33,917 nt of DNA from positions 1 through 33,917 of the forward strand of contig CAMWIU010000008.1 of NCBI GenBank assembly GCA_947174385.1, given 5' to 3'. Under the pieces are notes generated by a model. It saw only the letters and a program-made list of their open reading frames with translations, was not told the DNA's origin and searched no databases. The position numbers were made by a program, and so were the translations under genes. This stretch comes from an uncultured Treponema sp. (GTDB taxonomy: Bacteria > Spirochaetota > Spirochaetia > Treponematales > Treponemataceae). Below are positions 1 to 7,536 of the stretch, one piece after another; the first letter of the stretch is position 1, and every line of letters starts with the position of its first letter.

Positions 1-148
1 TTTTTTCAAGACTCGCGGAATTCGGGCCGCTTGCAGGAAAATCGATGATTTCCTGTTCGTTGAAAAAGCGTCGAAGCATTTCAGGATCTTTCACCCATTT
101 TTCAAAGCGGCTCGTTTTTGCCAAATCAATTCCAATTCCGAAAATCAT
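1..148 (-). CDS. acpS: holo-[acyl-carrier-protein] synthase, N-terminal part (truncated by window edge)
   Basis: Minus-strand translation from ATG at 148: MIFGIGIDLAKTSRFEKWVKDPEMLRRFFNEQEIIDFPASGPNSASLEK; the GIGID and F-E-E motifs are typical of AcpS. The start overlaps the cdaR stop as ATGA. Confidence 0.85.
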   Translation of the reverse strand, partial: MIFGIGIDLAKTSRFEKWVKDPEMLRRFFNEQEIIDFPASGPNSASLEK

Positions 149-1116
149 CGTCTGCCACTTTCATCTAAAATCACAGGAATTTTTTCGCGCACAGAAATCG
201 GAATGTTTTCCACGGAAATTGATTCCAAATGGAATTCCTGCGGAAGCAACACGGTAACAGGAATTTCGTACTCGCCGATTTCAGAAATCGCGCCTAAATC
301 TGCGGAAAGCACGCCCGGCAAAATCTCGTATTCGTCAAGATCAAGCTGTGCGCCCATGATTGAAAAGTCGGCGAAAAAATTTCCTTCAACATCAAATTCG
401 GGATTGAGATTTTTCAATTCAATCGGAACATTGTTGAAAAACTTTGTTCCTTGGAGAAGCCCCACTTCCACTTTGACTTCAACTTCGGAAGAGCCGTCGA
501 TTCTTATAAGACGATTGCGGTTGATGATGCGCTTTCGTTCGGAAAAACTTTCGGTTTTTTCATCAATGACGATCGCTCCAACTTCGAGTGCATTCACGCT
601 TTCCACAATTGAGCGCGGTCCGAAAATCTCGATATATGGAGGAACAACAGAAATTTTTTTGACCATGTAGCCGTAAGGACTTCTGCCAATTTCGTATGGC
701 ACGACTTTCACCGAACGTGAAATATTTTTTTCGAGATGAACTTTGATTTTCTCGGGATAAACCGTAACTTCAAGAGGATCGAGATTTTCCAAATTCGAAG
801 GCAGGCTCACCAAGACCGGCGCATCGAAATTGCCTTCTTTCGTGATGTAATTCAAGTCAAGCGTGGCGCTGATTCCTTCGGCGTTCACATGCGCGATGTT
901 TTCGGCGTTCGTGCGAATAGTTACGCTCACGCTTGAAGGCAAGTGCGTCGTGCAAAGCATTTCGCCTTCCTGCAAAACATTCAACCTTACGGCGATACTC
1001 CTTCGCTCAAGAGAAGTGTGCTGGTTAAACATATATAGAACGCAGGCAGCTACAATGCAAATCGCCTTCGCCGGCCACCTGTCATTCAGCTTTTCCAAAA
1101 GCGGCTTTATTTTCAT
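145..1116 (-). CDS. cdaR: YbbR-domain protein (CdaA regulator-like)
   Basis: Single N-terminal TM followed by YbbR-like repeats; lies directly downstream of and overlaps the diadenylate cyclase gene. Confidence 0.85.
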   Translation of the reverse strand: MKIKPLLEKLNDRWPAKAICIVAACVLYMFNQHTSLERRSIAVRLNVLQEGEMLCTTHLPSSVSVTIRTNAENIAHVNAEGISATLDLNYITKEGNFDAPVLVSLPSNLENLDPLEVTVYPEKIKVHLEKNISRSVKVVPYEIGRSPYGYMVKKISVVPPYIEIFGPRSIVESVNALEVGAIVIDEKTESFSERKRIINRNRLIRIDGSSEVEVKVEVGLLQGTKFFNNVPIELKNLNPEFDVEGNFFADFSIMGAQLDLDEYEILPGVLSADLGAISEIGEYEIPVTVLLPQEFHLESISVENIPISVREKIPVILDESGRR

Positions 1117-1909
1117 CCACTGTATCCTCGATTGTATATTGTTCGCTCGTTATGCCAAGCAAATAGACTAGCGTTTCCGAAAGTTCCCTCATCGACAAAT
1201 TGTAATGCAGACGCGAATTATATGAAAGGCTTATCGCGCCAGTTTCCTCCGAAACGACGAGCACAACAGCGTCCGTAGTTTCGGCAAGACCGAGCGACGC
1301 GCGGTGTCTAGTGCCGAAAGTTTTCTTTATGTCGTACTGTTCGCTCAACGGAAGAAAACATCCCGCGCTTAAAATTTTTCCGCCCTGAATTATCACCGCG
1401 CCATCATGCAGCGGCGTGTCGTGCCCGAAAATCGTCACGAGCAGGCTTGAAGAAAGATCCGCATTTATGAGCGTTCCTGTTTTTATTATGTCGTCAAGTT
1501 TTGTGTGACGCACAAAAACCACGAGCATTCCGCGTTTTTGCTTGGAAAGAATTTCCGCCGCCATCAAAATAGAATCAACGTATGAATGCTTTGAACGAGT
1601 TCCGAGCGAAAACCATTCCTTTTGTCCGAGCCGCAAAAATATTTTTCGAATTTCAGGCTGAAAGACCACTGCGAAAACCACGAGAAATCCAGGCGCGAGC
1701 GATCCGAGAATCCAAAGCAAAGTTTCCAAATGAAAAATAATCGCGGTGAGATACGCCACCACAATTATGAGTGCGCCCCGCAAAATTTGAATCGAGTTCG
1801 TGCTGATAATGATTTGATACGCCTTGTAGAGAATGAACGCCAAAATTGCCATGTCCAAAAACGGACGCACGGCATCGTAAATTGTCCAAAGTTTTTCAGC
1901 AGCAAACAT
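1082..1909 (-). CDS. cdaA: diadenylate cyclase, membrane-bound CdaA type (DisA_N domain)
   Basis: N-terminal TM helices; DGAVIIQGGKI and GTRHRASLGLAETTDAVVLVVSEETGAIS motifs. Confidence 0.95.
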   Translation of the reverse strand: MFAAEKLWTIYDAVRPFLDMAILAFILYKAYQIIISTNSIQILRGALIIVVAYLTAIIFHLETLLWILGSLAPGFLVVFAVVFQPEIRKIFLRLGQKEWFSLGTRSKHSYVDSILMAAEILSKQKRGMLVVFVRHTKLDDIIKTGTLINADLSSSLLVTIFGHDTPLHDGAVIIQGGKILSAGCFLPLSEQYDIKKTFGTRHRASLGLAETTDAVVLVVSEETGAISLSYNSRLHYNLSMRELSETLVYLLGITSEQYTIEDTVDENKAAFGKAE

Positions 1910-2750
1910 TTAAAATTTCCTTCAAAACTTTTACCGTATCGACCGCAGCGTTCACGTCGTGCACGCGCACAATCGAAACTCCGCTCAAAATCGAATAGGC
2001 GTTGGCGGCGATTGTTCCCCAAAGCCGCCCGGCGACTTTTCTTCCGCAAACTTTTTCAAAAAAACTTTTTCGCGAAAGAGCCATCAAAACCGAATATTTT
2101 CCGCCGCATAATTTCGCGGCATTCGCAATCAAGGCGGCGTTTTGCGCCGTGTCCTTGCCAAATCCGATTCCAGGATCCACGATGATTTTTTCAGCGGCGA
2201 TTCCATTTTGCAAGGCGAACTGCGCGCGCTGCGCCAAATATTCGTCCACTTGCGAAAAAATATTTTCCTCGCCGCATTCATTCATTATAGCAGAATTCCG
2301 CCCCGGTTTGCAACTGTTTTTTTTCATCGCGTTGTGCATAAGGATCACGGGAATTTTTTCGCGCGCCGCAAATTTCGCCAAGCGCGGATCGTCCTCCAAT
2401 GCCGAAACGTCGTTCAAAATGTCCGCGCCGGCATCGAACGCCGCGCTCATCACATCGTATTTCCGCGTGTCGATCGAAATCGGAACGTCGGAAAATTTCC
2501 TGATTTTTTTTACGAGCGGAATCACGCGGCGCAGTTCTTCCTCCGCGTCAATGTATTCGCTTCCCGGGCGCGTGGATTCTCCGCCGATGTCAAGGATGTC
2601 CGCGCCCTGCTCGACAAGGCGTTTTGCAAGGCGCGTGCCGCCGCGACTTTTTTCCCAAAACGAATCTCCGTTCGCGTTCACGATTCCCATCACGAACGCG
2701 GGATTTTCGGTCGAGAGGATTTTGTCTTTCAAAAAAATCGGCCTTGCCAA
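1896..2750 (-). CDS. folP: dihydropteroate synthase
   Basis: MGIVNANGDSF, DIGGESTRPG, VDPGIGFGKD motifs; overlaps the cdaA start. Confidence 0.95.
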   Translation of the reverse strand: MARPIFLKDKILSTENPAFVMGIVNANGDSFWEKSRGGTRLAKRLVEQGADILDIGGESTRPGSEYIDAEEELRRVIPLVKKIRKFSDVPISIDTRKYDVMSAAFDAGADILNDVSALEDDPRLAKFAAREKIPVILMHNAMKKNSCKPGRNSAIMNECGEENIFSQVDEYLAQRAQFALQNGIAAEKIIVDPGIGFGKDTAQNAALIANAAKLCGGKYSVLMALSRKSFFEKVCGRKVAGRLWGTIAANAYSILSGVSIVRVHDVNAAVDTVKVLKEILNVCC

Positions 2751-2762
2751 ATTTTCTCCAAA

Positions 2763-4748
2763 TTAAATTTCTTCGCCACGGAAATTGAGCTGATTCAAAA
2801 TTCCCAAGACTTCTTTTTGAATGTCGTTCGGCGAGAGGAACGCGGCTTCGAGAATTTCTTCCCTCGAGCCTTGCGCGGGAAATTTTTTCGCGAAAGCCAA
2901 AACGCCCGTAGAAAAATATTTTCGCTTGAAAAGAGCGGCTTCCAATTCTTCCCCCACCCCGCCCGATTTCACGCCGTCCTCCACAATCACAACCGCGTCA
3001 TAGCGAGCGCAAGTCTCGCAGAAAAAATCTTTGTCGAGCGGAGAGACGAAGCGCAGATTGTAGATGTCCACGTAAACGCCTTGCAGCAAAAGCGAGCGCG
3101 ACGCGACGACGCATTCGGAAAACATCGAGCCAAGCGTTACAAGCAGAACGCGCCGGAATTTTTTTCCGTCATCCTCCCAAGAAGCATCTTCAATCCGGCC
3201 GCTTTCCAAATTGAATCTCACAGCCAAACTCGGCGCGAAGCGTTCCGCGCGAACAAGCGTTCCCCTCCCCGATTGCAGCGGAGCGAGGAATTCTTCCATT
3301 TCCGAAGGCGAAGTTTTTTTCGGATAGCGAATCACGCAAGGCGCGTCCAAAGCCAAAGCGTATTCCAGCATCAGTTCCAATTCCGCGCCGCTCGCAGGTG
3401 CAAGAAAATTTATGGCGGGAATATTTTTTATCAGCGCGATGTCAAAAATTCCTTGGTGAGTTTCGCCGTCGTTCGGAACCGCGCCGCTTCTGTCCAAAAC
3501 CAAAATCGCGTGCAAAGAAGGAAGCGCGATGTCGTGGATGATTTGGTCGATCGAACGCTGGATGAAAGTTGAATAAATGCAGACGACTGGAATCATTCCG
3601 CCCTTCGAAAGTCCCGCCGCGAAAGTCACGGCATGCTCTTCCGCGATTCCCACATCGAAAAACCTTTCGGGAAATTTCCGCTCAAACGCCGCAAGCCCCG
3701 TGCCTTTGGACATCGCAGCCGTAATCGCGACAATCTTTTTGTTCGACTCGGCAAGGCGCACGATGGACTTTGAAAAACATTCGGTGAAACTTCTTCCGTA
3801 GAATTTTTCCGCAGAACCGTCGCTGATATTGAAAGGCCCGATTCCATGGAACATTTCGGGATTGTCCTCGGCGGGCGAATAGCCCTTTCCTTTTTTCGTC
3901 ACGACATGGACAATCACGGGATTTTTCAATTTTTTCACGCGCGTGAAAATTTTTTCCATTTCGCGAATGTCGTGCCCGTTGAGCGGACCGACATATTCAA
4001 ATCCCAAATCCACGAACAAATTGTTCGTAAGGAAAAAGCCTTTGATTCCGCGCTTGAGGCGAAAAATCACTTTTTGCAAAAAGCGGCTGAGCGGCAAATG
4101 CTCGACAATCTTGTCGATGCCGCGCCGAATCGACTGGTACTGAATCGACATCGTGAGGCGGCTCAAATATCGCGAAAGAGAGCCTTCGCTCGGCGAAATC
4201 GACATTCCGTTGTCGTTCAAAACGATTATGAGATTCGACGGAATCGTTCCGAGACGAGAAGCGATTTTTTTTCCGGCGTTGAGCAAGCCTTCGTAGGCAA
4301 GCCCGCCAGTGAGCGCGCCGTCTCCGATGACGGCGATGACTTTTCCAGGAACGCCTTGAATTTCGCGCGCCTTCAAAAGCCCGAGGCTTTGCGAAATCGA
4401 AGTGGAAGCGTGCCCGTTGTCAAAAAAATCGTGCTCGCTTTCGCGCCCTTTCGTAAAGCCGGAAATTCCCCCGCCCAGCCGAATCGAAGCGAAATCCCCG
4501 TAGCGGCCGGTGAGCAATTTGTGGGCGTAGCATTGATGGCTCACGTCCCAAACAATCGCGTCGCTCGGCGAAGAAAAACTCCTGTGAAGCGCGAGAGTGA
4601 GTTCCACCACGCCGAGATTGCTCGCCAAATGTCCGCCATTGTGCGCGACGGTATCTATTATGTGCCGCCGGATTTCCTCCGACAACGCGCGAAGTTCTTT
4701 TTGGGAAAGATTTTTTATCTGTTCAGGCGAATTGATTTCAGCAAGCAA
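2763..4748 (-). CDS. dxs: 1-deoxy-D-xylulose-5-phosphate synthase (probable TTG start)
   Basis: HNGGHLASNLGVVELTLALH, GDGALTGGLAYEGLNN-like, VTKKGKGYSPAE, DRSGAVPNDGETHQGIFD. Confidence 0.96.
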   Translation of the reverse strand: MLAEINSPEQIKNLSQKELRALSEEIRRHIIDTVAHNGGHLASNLGVVELTLALHRSFSSPSDAIVWDVSHQCYAHKLLTGRYGDFASIRLGGGISGFTKGRESEHDFFDNGHASTSISQSLGLLKAREIQGVPGKVIAVIGDGALTGGLAYEGLLNAGKKIASRLGTIPSNLIIVLNDNGMSISPSEGSLSRYLSRLTMSIQYQSIRRGIDKIVEHLPLSRFLQKVIFRLKRGIKGFFLTNNLFVDLGFEYVGPLNGHDIREMEKIFTRVKKLKNPVIVHVVTKKGKGYSPAEDNPEMFHGIGPFNISDGSAEKFYGRSFTECFSKSIVRLAESNKKIVAITAAMSKGTGLAAFERKFPERFFDVGIAEEHAVTFAAGLSKGGMIPVVCIYSTFIQRSIDQIIHDIALPSLHAILVLDRSGAVPNDGETHQGIFDIALIKNIPAINFLAPASGAELELMLEYALALDAPCVIRYPKKTSPSEMEEFLAPLQSGRGTLVRAERFAPSLAVRFNLESGRIEDASWEDDGKKFRRVLLVTLGSMFSECVVASRSLLLQGVYVDIYNLRFVSPLDKDFFCETCARYDAVVIVEDGVKSGGVGEELEAALFKRKYFSTGVLAFAKKFPAQGSREEILEAAFLSPNDIQKEVLGILNQLNFRGEEI

Positions 4749-4771
4749 GATGGCAGCCCTTAATTCAAATC

Positions 4772-4820
4772 AAAAAAAGACCGCTCACAGAGCCAACGCA
4801 TGGCATCATAAGCGGCCTTT
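4772..4820 (-). terminator. intrinsic terminator downstream of the small basic ORF
   Basis: Minus strand AAAGGCCGCT...AGCGGTCTTTTTTT: 10-bp stem with one G.U pair, then a T7 run. Confidence 0.75.
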
Positions 4821-4828
4821 GGCACAGA

Positions 4829-4918
4829 CTACTTGCTCTTATGCCGATTTCTTCTAAGCATCTTCTTACGCTTATGTGTGGCCATCTTCTGACGCTTTCT
4901 TTTTTTACCGCAAGGCAT
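4829..4918 (-). CDS. 29-aa highly basic COX24/AURKAIP1-like small ribosome-associated protein
   Basis: ATG at 4918 translates MPCGKKRKRQKMATHKRKKMLRRNRHKSK*; upstream SD-like AGAGGAG and a promoter; terminator downstream. Not in the supplied ORF track (too short). Confidence 0.8.
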   Translation of the reverse strand: MPCGKKRKRQKMATHKRKKMLRRNRHKSK

Positions 4919-4955
4919 TTAGAACTCCTCTAAAAATAGTATCGATACTCTTTTT

Positions 4956-4984
4956 ATTATATAATTTTTGCGCAATTTGGTCAA
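4956..4984 (-). promoter_or_regulatory. sigma70-type promoter of the 29-aa ORF
   Basis: Minus strand TTGACC-N17-TATAAT. Confidence 0.75.
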
Positions 4985-5169
4985 GTGTTTTACACTTTCT
5001 CTGCAAGGAAATTTATTTCAATTGCCGCTCGCGCGGCGGGCGGGTCAAGTGCTTTAAAAAAATTTGAGTTTTCTGCACTTGTTGCGCAAGTGGAAATTAT
5101 TTTACTCTGTGCTCGCGCACATTGGCATCAAGTGCTTTACACTTGTTCTGTAAGGAAATTTATTTCAAT
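4981..5169. repeat. three-unit hairpin-rich intergenic repeat
   Basis: TCAAGTGYTTTA occurs at 4981, 5045 and 5128; 4981-5022 and 5128-5169 match at 38/42; GCTCGCGC hairpins follow the first two units. Confidence 0.8.
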
Positions 5170-5182
5170 CGTTCCAGTTTAT

Positions 5183-5206
5183 TTTTTTGAAGCCCTTTAC
5201 GGAAGC
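5183..5206. repeat. 24-bp exact dispersed intergenic repeat, copy 1
   Basis: TTTTTTGAAGCCCTTTACGGAAGC, identical to 7427-7450. Confidence 0.8.
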
Positions 5207-5290
5207 GAAACGGTGCAGAAGCTATTTCCAAAGGAAGTGAAGCTTTCTGTTCCTCTTTTGTAACACGCCGCGTTTTTCAAAAAATCTGAA

Positions 5291-6112
5291 TCATCTTGCC
5301 ATCACAGGAAGCACCTGCTGTTCGTTTTGAATATAGTGGCTCAAAACCTCTTCGGCAAAGCGCGATTCCAAATTGGCGCGGTAACTTGCGATGCGTCCCA
5401 CATAACGCAGCGTTGAAGCCGGAGTCCTGTCGTTGCGGACGCGACTTATGCCCGCGTTGTACATCGCAATTGCCGTGGTTTCGTTGTCCGCAACGCTCAG
5501 GCAATATCTCAAATGCGACATTCCGAATTTCGCGCTAGTTTCGGGATTATAAAAATCTTCGTTCCCAAGGTGCGGAAAACTCCTGTCGTTCAACTGGAAA
5601 AGTCCGCGGTCAATAGAGCCGTTCACATTGGTATTGCGAGCCGCGCGATTGAATCGGCTTTCGGCATAACAAAGCGCGAAGGCAAGCGAAAGCGGAATGT
5701 CCTCGCGATTTGCGGCATCCAAAATCGCCATTGTAACATCGCGGTTTCCCGTCACGCGCAAATAGAACCATTCCACCGCCACTCGCGTGAGCGGATTCCG
5801 ATAAAGTTCAAGTCCTTTGTCAGCGGAAGGCTCTTTTCCGTCATCGCTTTCGATTTTAATCGTGTTGAAAGAATCTTTTTCGGCAAGCCATGAAACATTT
5901 TGCGCGTGCGAGCCAGCTTCTTCCTTGAGCGGAGTATCCTCCAAAATCTGCGGAATTTCCGCCGTTTCAATCAAAGCGACTTCTTCCTGCTGGGCATTTT
6001 GACGCGGCATGAAAAGCACAACCGCCAACGCAGCGATTGCGAACGCCGCGCAAATGCACGACGCGGCTATAATCGTCTTGTAAAAATTCGACTGTTCTCT
6101 TACGTTTGCCAT
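5291..6112 (-). CDS. lytic transglycosylase (SLT domain), membrane-anchored; start taken at MANVREQ
   Basis: ALCYAESRFNRAARN, GLFQLND, AMYNAGISRV motifs; N-terminal TM segment. The track start at 6181 is also possible. Confidence 0.85.
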   Translation of the reverse strand: MANVREQSNFYKTIIAASCICAAFAIAALAVVLFMPRQNAQQEEVALIETAEIPQILEDTPLKEEAGSHAQNVSWLAEKDSFNTIKIESDDGKEPSADKGLELYRNPLTRVAVEWFYLRVTGNRDVTMAILDAANREDIPLSLAFALCYAESRFNRAARNTNVNGSIDRGLFQLNDRSFPHLGNEDFYNPETSAKFGMSHLRYCLSVADNETTAIAMYNAGISRVRNDRTPASTLRYVGRIASYRANLESRFAEEVLSHYIQNEQQVLPVMAR

Positions 6113-6350
6113 ACTTAAATAATTGCAAATTTTTGAAAAAAAGGCAAGAGTTTTTTTGAATAAAATGCGAAAATTCGGCATTTTTCGCGAAATTTATCGA
6201 TATTTTTACATTTTCAAATGTTTTCCGCATCCATCGCGTTAAATTAAAAAATACCGCAAACAATGAAATTTTCCGCATTTATGCGAATATTTTGCAAACA
6301 ACGCAGTTTTGTTGAAAAATTCGCACCGAATATTTTTCCAAATTCCGCAA

Positions 6351-6800
6351 TCATTTTTCGCGGAAAAAAAGATATTTCGGATGCTTTTCCGCCAATTCCT
6401 GCATGAAATTTTCCACCAATTCATCCGCGCGCTCAAGGCTGGAAAACGCGCGAGGAATTTCAAATCCCACGATATTTTCGCAGTCCTTAATGCGCCGCGC
6501 GCAATGCTTGAACGCCGCCGTCATTTCAAGCGCATCGTCTATCGAAGAAAGCGCGTTTTTCGAAAAAGGCGAAATCACGAAATTCGCAAGCAAAGCCTCC
6601 GCCGACTTCAAATTTTCGCGCAAAGACGCGAGAAAGGATTCGTTGTATTTTTCCGCGCCAAACGCAACGTCCGAAAAAGCCACGATCAGCCGATATTTTC
6701 CGCCTTTTTCAATTTTTTGCGAAAATTCCGCCCTCGCGCCGTCCACACAAGCAGCCGCAATTTCAGTGAAATTTTCGTTTTGCAAAGAAATGATTTCCAT
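6351..6800 (-). CDS. hypothetical protein (start MEIISLQ)
   Basis: Open frame in codon register typical of the window; SD-like AGAGGA upstream of ATG at 6800. No recognised family. Confidence 0.6.
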   Translation of the reverse strand: MEIISLQNENFTEIAAACVDGARAEFSQKIEKGGKYRLIVAFSDVAFGAEKYNESFLASLRENLKSAEALLANFVISPFSKNALSSIDDALEMTAAFKHCARRIKDCENIVGFEIPRAFSSLERADELVENFMQELAEKHPKYLFFREK

Positions 6801-6919
6801 ATTTTCAATTCCTCTTAATTTCTCAATTTGCAAATTCGCTTTTAAAACACAGACAGCCTCTGCCCAAAGCCTTTTTGCAAAACTTTTGGCAAAGGCGCAT
6901 CAAGGAAAATATTTTTTTT

Positions 6920-7366
6920 CTATTCCGTGAGAATTTTTATAACCTCAGCCTTGTCCTGCGTTTCAAGAATTTGCTGTCGCTTGTCCGCGCTCTTGAACAA
7001 AAGGCTCACTTCCGCCAAAAATTGCAAATGCGGCCCGGTTTTGTTCACGGGAGAAAGCGTCATGATAAAAATACGGCACGGCTCTTGATCCAGCGAATCA
7101 AAATCCACAGGATTGTCGGAAATGCCAATGCACGCCACGAGATCGGAAACAGTGTCCGTCTTGCCATGCGGAATCGCGATGCCGTGCTTCATTCCCGTGG
7201 ACATTTTGCGCTCGCGTTCAAGCACACATTCCCGGGCGGACGCTTTGTCCGTAACTTTGCCCGAAGCCTCCAAAATGTTGAGCATCTCGTCAATAATTTC
7301 TTCTTTTGTCGTTCCCTTCAAGTGAAGGTTTACCGTGTCAGGTGTAAGTACAGTCTTGAAATCCAT
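6920..7366 (-). CDS. PTS sugar transporter subunit IIA (fructose/nitrogen EIIA family)
   Basis: GIAIPHGKTDTV phospho-histidine motif; full-length EIIA domain. Confidence 0.9.
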   Translation of the reverse strand: MDFKTVLTPDTVNLHLKGTTKEEIIDEMLNILEASGKVTDKASARECVLERERKMSTGMKHGIAIPHGKTDTVSDLVACIGISDNPVDFDSLDQEPCRIFIMTLSPVNKTGPHLQFLAEVSLLFKSADKRQQILETQDKAEVIKILTE

Positions 7367-7373
7367 AATCTAT

Positions 7374-7402
7374 AGTGTAAAATCAGTTTGATGAAAAGTC
7401 AA
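7374..7402 (-). promoter_or_regulatory. sigma70-type promoter of the EIIA gene
   Basis: Minus strand TTGACT-N17-TACACT, then 7 nt, then ATG. Confidence 0.65.
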
Positions 7403-7426
7403 GTAAAAAATGTAACAATTTTTGAA

Positions 7427-7450
7427 TTTTTTGAAGCCCTTTACGGAAGC
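7427..7450. repeat. 24-bp exact dispersed intergenic repeat, copy 2
   Basis: Identical to 5183-5206. Confidence 0.8.
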
Positions 7451-7479
7451 AAATATTTTTGTTCCGCATCGCAAATCAA

Positions 7480-7508
7480 CAACCCCCGACGCTTTGCGTC
7501 GGGGGTTG
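7480..7508 (-). terminator. terminator-like hairpin downstream of murD
   Basis: CAACCCCCGACGC-TTT-GCGTCGGGGGTTG, 13-bp perfect stem, 28 nt past the murD stop; poor T tract. Confidence 0.65.
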
Positions 7509-7536
7509 AAGTCTTCAACACAAATCAAAATTTCGC

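Noticed and set aside
2142-3572. 476-aa plus-strand ORF opposite folP/dxs
   Set aside because: Antisense to well-supported dxs and folP; low-complexity Arg/Phe-rich translation, a codon-bias shadow ORF.
3846-4763. 305-aa plus-strand ORF opposite dxs
   Set aside because: Shadow ORF antisense to dxs with no recognisable motifs.
4985-5263. 92-aa plus-strand ORF in the dxs/transglycosylase intergenic region
   Set aside because: Its internal similarity is explained by the hairpin repeats; no start signals or protein-like character.
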